Part shown: positions 1 to 8,357 of the stretch, piece by piece
Numbering within the stretch: position 1 is the stretch's first letter
Layout: the number at the start of each line of letters is the position of its first letter
From: Faecousia sp.
GTDB taxonomy: Bacteria > Bacillota > Clostridia > Oscillospirales > Oscillospiraceae
Reading direction: 5' to 3'
DNA: 25,120 bases
Assembly (NCBI GenBank): GCA_029258495.1
Contig: JARHYV010000347.1
Coordinates: forward strand, 1 to 25,120
The notes under the pieces: generated by a model
Seen by the model: only the letters and a program-made list of their open reading frames with translations
Told to the model about the DNA's origin: nothing
Database searches by the model: none
Position numbers and translations under genes: made by a program

Positions 1-86
1 ATTTTTATTCGCTGCGCGGAGCACTGTATTTTGCTGTATACCTGCCACAGGCAGGTATTATGATTTTTATTCGCTGCGCGGAGCAC
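1..86. repeat. 24-bp direct repeat pair with a hairpin between the copies
   Basis: Positions 1-24 and 63-86 are identical over 24 bases (starting ATTTTTATTCGC and ending CGGAGCAC), a period of 62. Between them lies a perfect 9-bp inverted repeat (38-46 with 50-58, loop ACA) built on ATACCTGCC. The first copy starts at the window edge, so the array may extend further left. I saw no other copy in the window. It could be a dispersed intergenic repeat family or a small insertion flanked by duplicated sequence; which one cannot be settled here. Confidence 0.75.
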
Positions 87-147
87 CACGATCCGCAAGC
101 TGCGCCATCCCAGCCGCGCCAAGAAAATCAAAGATTTCTACTGCTGA
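64..147 (+). pseudogene. Possible 3' remnant of a gene cut by the repeat
   Basis: The frame ending in TGA at 145-147 reads a basic tail (IRKLRHPSRAKKIKDFYC) and is followed within 7 bases by a strong terminator, as the end of a real gene would be. Upstream the frame enters the second repeat copy and meets a stop at 61-63, with no start codon after it. The tail may be the end of a gene disrupted by the repeat, or simply non-coding sequence. I do not recognise the protein. Confidence 0.25.
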
Positions 148-153
148 TTTTTC

Positions 154-184
154 CCCCCGATACGCTCTGTATCGGGGGTTTTTT
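154..184 (+). terminator. Rho-independent terminator
   Basis: A 10-bp perfect stem (154-163 with 169-178, CCCCCGATAC) with a 5-nt loop is followed by six T. It ends whatever transcript enters from the left edge. Confidence 0.85.
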
Positions 185-196
185 AAGAAAATTTAA

Positions 197-226
197 TTGG
201 AAGATCCCTGTCCTTCGTGCTATCAT
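197..226 (+). promoter_or_regulatory. Sigma-A-type promoter for the 94-aa membrane protein
   Basis: TTGGAA at 197-202, an 18-bp spacer, then TATCAT at 221-226 preceded by TGC, an extended -10. It lies about 48 bases upstream of the start codon at 274 and just after a terminator. Confidence 0.55.
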
Positions 227-273
227 ACCCTATATCCAAACAGCGCAGTCATCAAAAGAAAGGAGTGTTGAAG

Positions 274-558
274 ATGTGGCTTGCATTTGGACTTGCCGCC
301 ATCGTATTCACCGGGATCCATCTGGTTCTCTTCTTCTCCAACAAACCCTGTAAGCTGTTCATGGCTCTGGGGCTTGCCTTCACCGCCCTGACGCTGTGTG
401 CAGAGTATGCCCAGATCGCCTCTTGGGCAGCGACTCAGGACTGGTCTGCCATTGAAGATGTTGCCCCTACCATGAGCCGTGCCCTGTGGGTGCTCACCGG
501 CGCATCCGTGGTGATGAACCTGACTCCCGTGATCGTGGATGCCTTCCGAAAAAAATAA
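274..558 (+). CDS. Small three-helix membrane protein of unknown function
   Basis: The protein has 94 residues. I chose the ATG at 274 because AAAGGAGTG sits 7-8 bases upstream; an earlier in-frame ATG at 217 has no such site. Three hydrophobic stretches can be seen: about residues 3-20, 28-48 and 68-88. A short acidic loop (about 54-63) lies between helices 2 and 3, and the C-terminus is basic (FRKK). It has its own promoter and a terminator hairpin on each side, so it is probably monocistronic. It stands back to back with a MATE exporter, which transcribes towards it. I do not recognise the family and assign no function. That it is a real gene is supported by the promoter, ribosome site and terminator together. 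Confidence 0.75.
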   Translation: MWLAFGLAAIVFTGIHLVLFFSNKPCKLFMALGLAFTALTLCAEYAQIASWAATQDWSAIEDVAPTMSRALWVLTGASVVMNLTPVIVDAFRKK

Positions 559-563
559 CACCG

Positions 564-617
564 AAAAAAGCCCCATCGGCGGCAGATACGGTTCGACCGT
601 ACCGCTCCCGATGGGGC
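564..617 (-). terminator. Terminator between convergent genes
   Basis: A 10-bp stem (570-579 with 608-617, GCCCCATCGG) encloses a second 6-bp hairpin (587-592 with 596-601). On the minus strand the stem is followed by six T (569-564), so it should stop the MATE transcript efficiently. On the plus strand the T run is weaker. Confidence 0.8.
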
Positions 618-634
618 ATTCTTTGTCGGAAAAA

Positions 635-1999
635 TCAGTTCTGGACGATCTGCCGCTCCCGTTTCTTCAGCACGACCTCCAGCAGGAAGAACTGCACCAC
701 AAAGGTCAGTGTCCAAGAAACGATGTAAGACAGATACAGGCACTGGGGGGTATGGAACTGAGGCATCCGGAAAATGGTATAGACCCACACAATTCTCAGA
801 CCGCACACACCCAGAATGCTCACGATCATGGGGATGAAGGAGGTTCCCAGACCACGCAGCGCGCCGGTGGCAAGATCCATCAGACCGCACATGAAATAGG
901 GCAGACAGATATAGGCAAGCCGGGTCACGCCGAAGGCGATGGCCTCCTGAGAGTCGGGGATGTAGAAATTCAGCAGGGCAGGGCCGGCAAAATAGACCAG
1001 CGGCCCCACGGTCAGACCAACCACGCACACGCACACGATGCAGGAGCGGAAGACCTTGCGGATCCGGTCAAACTGCATGGCACCTGCGTTCTGTCCCACA
1101 TAGTTGACTGCCGTCTGGCTGAATGCATTCAGCGCCATATAGACAAATCCCTCGATATTGCCGGCAGCGCCGTTGCCTGCAACCAGTGTCGCGCTGCCAA
1201 ATCCGTTGATAGAGGACTGGATGATCACATTGGAAATGGAGAACATGCTGCCCTGAACACCGGCAGGCAGACCGATCTGCACCATCTTCATCAGCTGCTG
1301 CTTGTGGATCTTCATTTTCTTGAACTCCAGATGGCAGGCATCAGTCCGGCGCATCAGCGCCCGCACCACCAGAAATGCAGACACCGCCTGAGCGATGATG
1401 GTCGCCAGAGCAACACCGGCAACATTCAGCTGGAAGATCCGCACGAAGATCAGGTTCAGGATCACATTGATGACACCTGCCGCGGTGAGGTAGATCAGTG
1501 GGCCCTTGGTATCGCCGGCAGCACGCAGGATCGAGGATGCGAAGTTATACAAAATGGTAAAGGTGATACCTGCAAAATAGATGGTCATATACAAAGAAGA
1601 CAGCGGCAGCACGTCCTCCGGCGTATTCATCATCTCCAGAAGGGGCTTGGCAAACACCACGCCGATGGCTGTCAGGATCACACCGCTGATCAGCGCAACG
1701 GGAATGGCGGTATGGATGGTGCGATGGACTTCCTCGTCCTTCCGGCCGCCCAATGCATGGGCAACGCACACGCCTGCACCGATGGAAAGTCCCACAAACA
1801 GGTTGATGATCAGGTTGGTGATGGCGCCGGTGGCACTTACCGCGCCTACGCTGATGCTGCCGCAGTACTGACCCACCACCACAAGGTCGGCTGCATTGAA
1901 CAGCAGCTGCAGCACACTCGATAGGATGATGGGGACGGTATATCGAATGATCCCCGAGTACAGCGGCCCCTGGAGCATATTCGTTTCTTTCTTGTTCAT
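635..1999 (-). CDS. MATE family multidrug/toxin exporter
   Basis: This is a polytopic inner-membrane protein of 454 residues, the usual MATE length, with about 12 predicted helices in two related halves. Family-typical features include the N-terminal PLYSGIIRYTVPIILSSVLQ segment, the GQYCG...GAVSATGAITNLI region in helices 1-2, and ILRAAGDTK at the end of helix 4. The family exchanges sodium ions or protons for cationic drugs or metabolites; the substrate cannot be inferred here. The start is well placed: AGGAG lies about 8 bases upstream on the minus strand and a promoter is visible at 2045-2072. The gene is flanked by divergent and convergent single genes and so appears monocistronic. Confidence 0.9.
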   Translation of the reverse strand: MNKKETNMLQGPLYSGIIRYTVPIILSSVLQLLFNAADLVVVGQYCGSISVGAVSATGAITNLIINLFVGLSIGAGVCVAHALGGRKDEEVHRTIHTAIPVALISGVILTAIGVVFAKPLLEMMNTPEDVLPLSSLYMTIYFAGITFTILYNFASSILRAAGDTKGPLIYLTAAGVINVILNLIFVRIFQLNVAGVALATIIAQAVSAFLVVRALMRRTDACHLEFKKMKIHKQQLMKMVQIGLPAGVQGSMFSISNVIIQSSINGFGSATLVAGNGAAGNIEGFVYMALNAFSQTAVNYVGQNAGAMQFDRIRKVFRSCIVCVCVVGLTVGPLVYFAGPALLNFYIPDSQEAIAFGVTRLAYICLPYFMCGLMDLATGALRGLGTSFIPMIVSILGVCGLRIVWVYTIFRMPQFHTPQCLYLSYIVSWTLTFVVQFFLLEVVLKKRERQIVQN

Positions 2000-2044
2000 G
2001 AATTCATCTCCTATACAAAATACATTTCTCTTTAACGACGAACA

Positions 2045-2072
2045 ATTATATCCAATTTTCCCAAAAGTGCAA
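2045..2072 (-). promoter_or_regulatory. Promoter of the MATE gene
   Basis: Read on the minus strand: TTGCAC (2072-2067), a 16-bp spacer, then a perfect TATAAT (2050-2045). It lies 46 bases upstream of the MATE start codon. Confidence 0.55.
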
Positions 2073-2212
2073 GGGCTCCATGGGATAATTCCGCAACTTT
2101 GTGACTTTTCTATAATTTATTGTGATTTTTACAGCAAAAACCAACGAATTGCCCGACTGTCTTTGATCTTAGCAGCAGGCGGGAGGCTGTGTTTCTTTTT
2201 ACACGGGTCGGA

Positions 2213-2241
2213 TTGAAATCTGCACAGATCCGTGATATCCT
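2213..2241 (+). promoter_or_regulatory. Promoter of the DUF3592-like gene
   Basis: TTGAAA at 2213-2218, a 17-bp spacer, then TATCCT at 2236-2241 preceded by TGA (extended -10). The start codon is 58 bases downstream. Between this promoter and the divergent MATE promoter (2073-2212) I see only A/T-rich sequence. Confidence 0.55.
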
Positions 2242-2299
2242 GTAAAAACAGACAGACCCCGTGCCTGTCATGCCGAATGTATCCATGGGAGGGCTCCAT

Positions 2300-2848
2300 A
2301 TGCTGCTTATCATCCTGCTGTTCACAGGACTTCTGGGCTATGCCAGTTTCGTCATCCTCAGATCCCGCAGGTTCCGCCAAGTCCCCATTCCCTCTATCCT
2401 GATATTTTACATGTTCCTTTGCAGTGCGGCGATCCTGATCGCCTATTTCACGGCCTCCATGCTAGTATGCATGCGCCTGTTCCTGTGGATGATGGGCGGA
2501 ATGCTGATCCTGCTTGGTGTCAACAGTCTGCATTCTTTTTCCAGATGCACCTGTAAGGTAGACGGGATCTACCGGGGCTACCGCTCCTACTACGGCAGCA
2601 ACGGTGTTTCTTCCCAAAGCCCCGTATTCGAGTATTCCTACGGCGGCAAAGCCTACCACGAGCAGACCACCCAGACCGTATCCTTCCGGACGCTGACCAA
2701 GAAAATGTCCGAAGGCAGCGTGTATCCCATCTTCATCGACCCAAAGCACCCCAATGTGTTCCTGCTGCGCAGGCGTTTTCCTTTCGTTGACCTGTTTCTG
2801 GGTATTCTGGGGATCGCGGTCATTGCCGCAGCCCATATCGCCCTGTAA
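2300..2848 (+). CDS. Membrane protein with a DUF3592-like soluble domain
   Basis: The protein has 182 residues. Several in-frame ATGs precede it, but only the one at 2300 has a good ribosome site (GGGAGGG, 6-base spacing). Hydrophobic helices lie at about 1-20, 32-52, 58-74 and 162-180. Residues 82-158 form a soluble, aromatic-rich domain containing PVFEYSYGGKAY and YPIFIDPKHPNVF. The pattern (V-x-G, then P-x-[FY]-E-Y-x-Y-x-G-x-x-Y, then I-x-[VI]-[DN]-P) resembles DUF3592. That family is widespread and functionally uncharacterised. The gene has its own promoter and a strong terminator and stands alone. The family assignment is from pattern memory and would need a profile search. Confidence 0.75.
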   Translation: MLLIILLFTGLLGYASFVILRSRRFRQVPIPSILIFYMFLCSAAILIAYFTASMLVCMRLFLWMMGGMLILLGVNSLHSFSRCTCKVDGIYRGYRSYYGSNGVSSQSPVFEYSYGGKAYHEQTTQTVSFRTLTKKMSEGSVYPIFIDPKHPNVFLLRRRFPFVDLFLGILGIAVIAAAHIAL

Positions 2849-2915
2849 GCTCCGTACAGCCATTTGAGCCATCTGCCGCTGAAACATCAGGCGCCTGAGT
2901 GTCCCGAAATACCAA

Positions 2916-2953
2916 GATCCCCCAAGGGTATCACCCTTGGGGGATCGCTTTTT
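2916..2953 (+). terminator. Rho-independent terminator
   Basis: A perfect 13-bp stem (2916-2928 with 2934-2946) with a 5-nt loop is followed by GCTTTTT. It ends the plus-strand DUF3592-like gene. It also lies just beyond the stop of rsmG on the other strand, where the T run is poor. Confidence 0.9.
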
Positions 2954-2968
2954 ATGATAGGATGACGC

Positions 2969-3673
2969 TCACAGGGGCGCCTGCTTGATTTTTGCGTAGC
3001 GTCTGGGAAAACGGGCAGGTGTGGGAGCCACCTTGCGCAGGAGGATCACCATATGCTCCGTCCCGTCCATGGGGAATACCTCGGTCTTTTCCACCCGAAG
3101 ACCCAGCTGCCGGATGGCATTTTTCGCCTCAGCCAGTTCCTCTTTACCGGCGGAGCCCTTCATGGCCAGCACCGCACCGCCCACCTTGACATAGGGCGCG
3201 GTAAGCTCCAGAAGGATATTCAGCCGAGCCACTGCACGGCTGGTGGCAAAATCGTACTGCTCCCGGCGGTCGGAGATTGCCTCCTCAGCCCGTGCCGTGA
3301 TGCATCGGGCATCCACCCCCAGGGTCGGCAGGATCTGCTCCAGCCAATTCATCCGCTTGCCCAGAGAGTCCAGAAGGGTCAGCTCCATCTGCGGACAGGC
3401 GATCTTCAGAGGCACACCGGGAAATCCGGCGCCGCAGCCCACATCGATCAGCTTTTTCCCGGACAGATCCGCCGCCTTCAGCACCGTCAGGCAGTCCAGC
3501 AGGTGCAGCTTTGCCACCTGCTCCGGCTCCGTGATAGCGGTCAGGTTCATGACCTTGTTCTGCTCCACCACGGCGCAGCCGAATCTGCACAGGGTCTCGT
3601 CGGCACCCTCCGGCAGCTCCAGTCCCAGCTCCGGCAGTCCTGCACGGAGGGCAGACAGCATGGGTTCCATCAT
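2969..3673 (-). CDS. rsmG: 16S rRNA (guanine-527-N7)-methyltransferase RsmG (GidB)
   Basis: RsmG methylates N7 of G527 in 16S rRNA using S-adenosylmethionine; its loss gives low-level streptomycin resistance in several bacteria. The protein has 234 residues, the usual length. Visible hallmarks are NLTAITEPEQVAKLHLLDCLT (about 43-63), the SAM-binding glycine motif DVGCGAGFPG (77-86), and the C-terminal RRYAKIKQAPL typical of the family. The start overlaps the stop of the upstream DUF3810 fragment in an ATGA, and GGAGG lies 7 bases before it, so the two are translationally coupled. rsmG commonly sits close to oriC, which fits the rest of this window. Confidence 0.95.
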   Translation of the reverse strand: MMEPMLSALRAGLPELGLELPEGADETLCRFGCAVVEQNKVMNLTAITEPEQVAKLHLLDCLTVLKAADLSGKKLIDVGCGAGFPGVPLKIACPQMELTLLDSLGKRMNWLEQILPTLGVDARCITARAEEAISDRREQYDFATSRAVARLNILLELTAPYVKVGGAVLAMKGSAGKEELAEAKNAIRQLGLRVEKTEVFPMDGTEHMVILLRKVAPTPARFPRRYAKIKQAPL

Positions 3674-4263
3674 CCTTCAGCCTCCGTTTCCACAGGCTTT
3701 GCATTCACAATGCCGGAAAGATCCACCTGTGTTTCGTCATAGGGGTCAAATTTGACCTCCTCTTCCTCTACCTTCTGGTTGTTCTCCTGAATGAACCAGC
3801 TCACCAGCATGTCGCACACCGTTGCACGGGGCTGCTTTCTGCTGTTGTCACCGCTTACCTTCTGATAAGCCTCGTTTGCCTGATCGGCAAGCCGGACGGC
3901 GGTTTCGTTCTTGGTATCTCTGAAATACTGATCGTACTGGTTGATGTCCCAAGTCAGCTCCTTGACGCAGCCATCCTTGACCCTTTGCGCTGCCGCCGGA
4001 TCGGTCTGAGCCAGAACATTGTAGCAGTACTGATATGCCATGAAATAGCCGGAATACTGGTATTCCACGCTGCTGTTTGCCTGACAGGCAAGGAATGCTG
4101 CAAAATTGGAGTCATCCTCCTGAGCGATGCTCATGCGGTGCGCCGTTTCCCGTGCCATGGTGAAGGGCAGGGAAATACCGGGGATATCCGGATCCACCGC
4201 CGACTCGCCGGTCAGGGGCACCGTGATGCCGGTGATGCCCATGGATGCATACATCTTGTTCAT
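3670..4263 (-). CDS. DUF3810 protein, C-terminal half (split gene)
   Basis: The reading frame encodes 197 residues that correspond to the C-terminal half of DUF3810, a zincin-like membrane protein family of unknown substrate. The family pattern, as I recall it, is P-F-T-G-E-x-N, then P-F-T-x-x-H-E-x-A-H, then E-D-E-A-N-F. Here it reads VPLTGES, LPFTMARETAHRMS and EDDSNFAAFLAC, so the first histidine of HExxH is arginine. The YSGYFMAYQYCYNVL stretch also fits. The N-terminal half is the next frame upstream (4260-4847), ending in an ATGA overlap at 4260-4263. Read together, the two halves form one continuous family member, so this is either a frameshifted gene or two coupled chains. It is also coupled to rsmG. 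The C-terminus is acidic and hydrophilic. Confidence 0.7.
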   Translation of the reverse strand: MNKMYASMGITGITVPLTGESAVDPDIPGISLPFTMARETAHRMSIAQEDDSNFAAFLACQANSSVEYQYSGYFMAYQYCYNVLAQTDPAAAQRVKDGCVKELTWDINQYDQYFRDTKNETAVRLADQANEAYQKVSGDNSRKQPRATVCDMLVSWFIQENNQKVEEEEVKFDPYDETQVDLSGIVNAKPVETEAEG

Positions 4264-4847
4264 CCCAGTTTTTTCACCGGGGTGTAAGAGCCGCCGAAGA
4301 TGGAGTAGTAACGCTCCAGAACCAAATTCTTGTAGCCCTGAGCGGTCTGCTCTGCCAGTACCTCAAATTCAGAGAACTTCGCAGCACCCTTTTCGTCCCG
4401 GGGCAGCTGCACCGCAAGGGCATTGGCTTTGTCCCGGTAGTAAACGGCGGCGGACTCCAGATTTTCAAGGCTGTAATCCGTCTGCTCGATGCGAAGATCC
4501 TCGGTAATGGGGTCTGTATAGTAATTCAGTCCATAGACGCAGGTATTCAGAAAAAATACAACGCTCACTGCCGCCAGAACCCATCCGAACCACTGCACCA
4601 GATTGCCCTTGCAGATCAGGTTCACCATCAGCGTGGAGATGACCAGAACCAAGAAGATCGCCGCAAGGGTCTGCCACACCAGAAAGTCCACACCCGATGT
4701 CCATTCGGTGAGCATACTCTGCAGGGTCTTAGTGACATATGGGTAGACCATATCCACCAGCAGCCGATATTTTTCACCGAACTGCATGAATGCCCAGGAA
4801 AATGCGGCAAAAATTGCAGCCGTCAAATAACCAATCCAGTATTTCAA
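4260..4847 (-). CDS. DUF3810 protein, N-terminal half (split gene)
   Basis: This is the membrane half of the DUF3810 protein: about 195 residues from a TTG start at 4847. I prefer this start because GAAGGGGGA lies about 9 bases before it and the protein then begins directly with a hydrophobic helix (KYWIGYLTAAIFAAFSWAF). The frame is open back to an ATG at 4937, but that codon overlaps the -10 box of the promoter. A second helix pair follows (about 60-110), then an extracytoplasmic segment GLNYYTDPITEDL, which fits the family. The frame ends PVKKLG-stop at 4260, inside the family domain. A run of six A (GTGAAAAAACTG) lies immediately before the frame change. Confidence 0.65.
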   Translation of the reverse strand: MKYWIGYLTAAIFAAFSWAFMQFGEKYRLLVDMVYPYVTKTLQSMLTEWTSGVDFLVWQTLAAIFLVLVISTLMVNLICKGNLVQWFGWVLAAVSVVFFLNTCVYGLNYYTDPITEDLRIEQTDYSLENLESAAVYYRDKANALAVQLPRDEKGAAKFSEFEVLAEQTAQGYKNLVLERYYSIFGGSYTPVKKLG

Positions 4848-4927
4848 AGGAAAAATCCCCCTTCCAAATCGTATAATCAGTGCGCATATTTTCCGGCACC
4901 GACAGAATTTTATAGATTTACCCATAT

Positions 4928-4956
4928 AGTATAGCATAAAATCTTCCTGTTGTCTT
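4928..4956 (-). promoter_or_regulatory. Promoter of the DUF3810-rsmG operon
   Basis: On the minus strand: AAGACA (4956-4951), a 17-bp spacer, then TATACT (4933-4928) preceded by TGC, an extended -10. Initiation near 4921 would place the TTG start about 75 bases downstream. Confidence 0.55.
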
Positions 4957-5217
4957 CATAAATTTTGCTTAATTCTATATCGGAAGGACTTTGTTTTCTT
5001 TCGGTGCAGATCCCACAAAACCAGACGGTTTTTTGTTTATTTTTCACGAAATGTTTCGATATAATTGTACGGAGAAATGTGATTTTTATATAGACTTTCC
5101 ACAGTGGATATGGTAATATCGTATCTGGTGAAGGTTGGATAAATATGTATCCCAACCTTCCCCGATGATTGTTGAAAAAGCGATTATCGCTTATCTATTT
5201 CTTTAGGAGGAATTACT
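4957..5217 (+). promoter_or_regulatory. A/T-rich pckA upstream region with two inverted repeats
   Basis: This spacer is much richer in A/T than the flanking genes. A TATAAT lies at 5060-5065 without a convincing -35 box; TTGTAC (5065-5070) with TATATA (5087-5092) is an alternative promoter. Downstream are a 9-bp stem (5130-5138 with 5152-5160, GAAGGTTGG) and a perfect interrupted palindrome AAGCGATTATCGCTT (5178-5192), 12 bases before the ribosome site. These could be a leader structure and an operator for pckA; no known regulator motif is recognised. A GGAGG ribosome site lies at 5206-5210. Confidence 0.45.
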
Positions 5218-6807
<1,590 letters not shown>

Positions 6808-6823
6808 TTGACACGCTAAATCC

Positions 6824-6850
6824 TGCCGGGGGCAAATTCTGCCCCCGGCA
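6824..6850 (+). terminator. Strong stem-loop after pckA without a T run
   Basis: A perfect 11-bp stem (6824-6834 with 6840-6850, TGCCGGGGGCA) with loop AATTC. It is followed by ATGATAAAAT rather than a T tract. It may be an inefficient terminator or an mRNA 3'-stabilising hairpin that allows read-through to oadA. Confidence 0.6.
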
Positions 6851-6857
6851 ATGATAA

Positions 6858-6928
6858 AATTTCCCGATGATCTTCCCGTTTCGGCCGACGGATGCAGCCG
6901 AACCCCCGGATCATCCTGTTTGGAAATT
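6858..6928 (+). promoter_or_regulatory. Nested inverted repeats in the oadA leader
   Basis: Three stems are nested co-axially: AATTTCC-type (6858-6864 with 6922-6928, 7 bp), GATGATC (6866-6872 with 6909-6915, 7 bp) and TTCGGC (6880-6885 with 6897-6902, 6 bp). All are perfect and in the right order to make one long imperfect hairpin ending about 18 bases before the GGAGG of oadA. No known riboswitch class is recognised. Confidence 0.5.
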
Positions 6929-6962
6929 ACCCCTTGATTGATTTATGGAGGTTGAATGAACA

Positions 6963-8345
6963 ATGGCAAGAAAAGTTCAGTTTGTAGAGACTGTGCTGCG
7001 TGACGCAAACCAGTCGCTCATTGCGACCCGTCTGCCCTATGACAAATTTGAGCCCATGCTGTCCACCATCGACAAGGCCGGCTACTATGCCGCCGAATGC
7101 TGGGGCGGTGCGACATTCGATGTATGCCTGCGCTACCTGCACGAGGATCCATGGGAGCGTCTTCGCAAGATCCGCGAGAAAATGCCCAACACCAAGCTGC
7201 AGATGCTGCTGCGCGGTCAGAATGTTCTGGGCTACTCCCACTATCCCGATGATTTCGTAAAATTGTTCGTTTCCAAGGCGGTGGAAAACGGCATCGATGT
7301 GATCCGTGTGTTCGACGCCCTGAACGATGTGAATAATCTGAAGGTCGCCATGGAGGCCACCACCAAGGCCGGCGCCATTGCCTCCGGCACCATCTCCTAT
7401 ACCACTTCTCCCGTCCATACCCACGCAAAATATGTGGAAATGGTCAAGGAATTGAAACAAATGGGTGCATCCACCATCTGCATCAAGGATATGGCAGGCA
7501 TCATGGGCCCCAAGGAGGCCTATGATCTGGTTTCCGCCATCAAGGATGCGGTGGATCTGCCCATCGACCTGCACACCCACTGCACCACGGGTCTTGCATT
7601 CATGACCTATCTCAAGGCAGTGGAGGCAGGCGTGGATATCATCGATACCGCCATCTCTCCCTTCTCCGGCGGCACCTCACAGCCTGCCACCGAGACCATG
7701 GCCTATGCCCTGCGTCAGCTGGGGTACGAGGTGGATCTGGACGACACCTGCACCAAGAAGATGGCGGATTACTTCAAGGGTGTCCGGGACGAATTCATCG
7801 CCGACGGTACTATGATGCCCAAATCCATGGCCACCGATACCCAATGCCTGACCTATCAGGTTCCCGGCGGCATGCTGAGCAACCTGCTGAGCCAGCTGAA
7901 ACAGATGAACGCTCTGGATCGGTTCGACGAGGCCCTTCTGGAAACACCAAAAGTCCGCAAGGATATGGGCTATCCCCCTCTGGTCACGCCCACCTCTCAG
8001 ATGGTCGGCGTGCAGGCCGTGCGCAATGTTCTGGACGGACAGCGGTACAAGACCGTTTCCAAAGAGATCAAGGCATACTGCCGGGGTGAATACGGCCGTA
8101 CCCCTGCGCCCATTGATCCGGAGATCCAAAAGCACATCCTCGGGGACGAAAAGCCCCTTACCGGTCGCTTTGCCGACACACTGGCTCCCATCGTGGACGA
8201 AACCCGCAAGAAACTGGAGGGGATCGCCAAGAGCGATGAGGATGTCCTGAGCTACATCGCATTCCCCAATCTTGCCGAGAAATTCTTTGACGAGCGCAAG
8301 GCAAAGGAAGAAAATGTGGCGACCTATACCATCACCGAGGCATAA
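6963..8345 (+). CDS. oadA: Oxaloacetate decarboxylase alpha subunit (carboxyltransferase), without biotin domain
   Basis: The alpha subunit moves the carboxyl group of oxaloacetate to biotin, leaving pyruvate. The protein has 460 residues and contains the carboxyltransferase TIM barrel and the PYC_OADA domain. It lacks the C-terminal biotinyl domain of about 590-residue homologues; that domain is a separate gene here (8723-9121). Seen: RDANQSLIATR (13-23), a likely carbamylated lysine in CIKDMAG (K175), metal ligands in LHTHC (H204, H206), and SPFSGGTSQPATE. GGAGG lies 11 bases before the ATG, rather far. Pyruvate carboxylase subunit B and transcarboxylase 5S are close relatives. The neighbouring OadB and OadG, and the absence of a biotin carboxylase, favour the decarboxylase. 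Confidence 0.9.
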   Translation: MARKVQFVETVLRDANQSLIATRLPYDKFEPMLSTIDKAGYYAAECWGGATFDVCLRYLHEDPWERLRKIREKMPNTKLQMLLRGQNVLGYSHYPDDFVKLFVSKAVENGIDVIRVFDALNDVNNLKVAMEATTKAGAIASGTISYTTSPVHTHAKYVEMVKELKQMGASTICIKDMAGIMGPKEAYDLVSAIKDAVDLPIDLHTHCTTGLAFMTYLKAVEAGVDIIDTAISPFSGGTSQPATETMAYALRQLGYEVDLDDTCTKKMADYFKGVRDEFIADGTMMPKSMATDTQCLTYQVPGGMLSNLLSQLKQMNALDRFDEALLETPKVRKDMGYPPLVTPTSQMVGVQAVRNVLDGQRYKTVSKEIKAYCRGEYGRTPAPIDPEIQKHILGDEKPLTGRFADTLAPIVDETRKKLEGIAKSDEDVLSYIAFPNLAEKFFDERKAKEENVATYTITEA

Positions 8346-8357
8346 GGAGGCGCAACC

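Noticed and set aside
539..1924. Open plus-strand frame of about 460 codons opposite the MATE gene
   Set aside because: Antisense shadow; it begins inside the 94-aa gene, runs through the terminator and has no recognisable domain.
4245..4275. A classical slippery heptamer for programmed -1 frameshifting in the DUF3810 junction
   Set aside because: The AAAAAAC sequence is present but not in the X-XXY-YYZ phase of the upstream frame, and I see no clear downstream stimulatory hairpin; only simple slippage on A6 remains possible.
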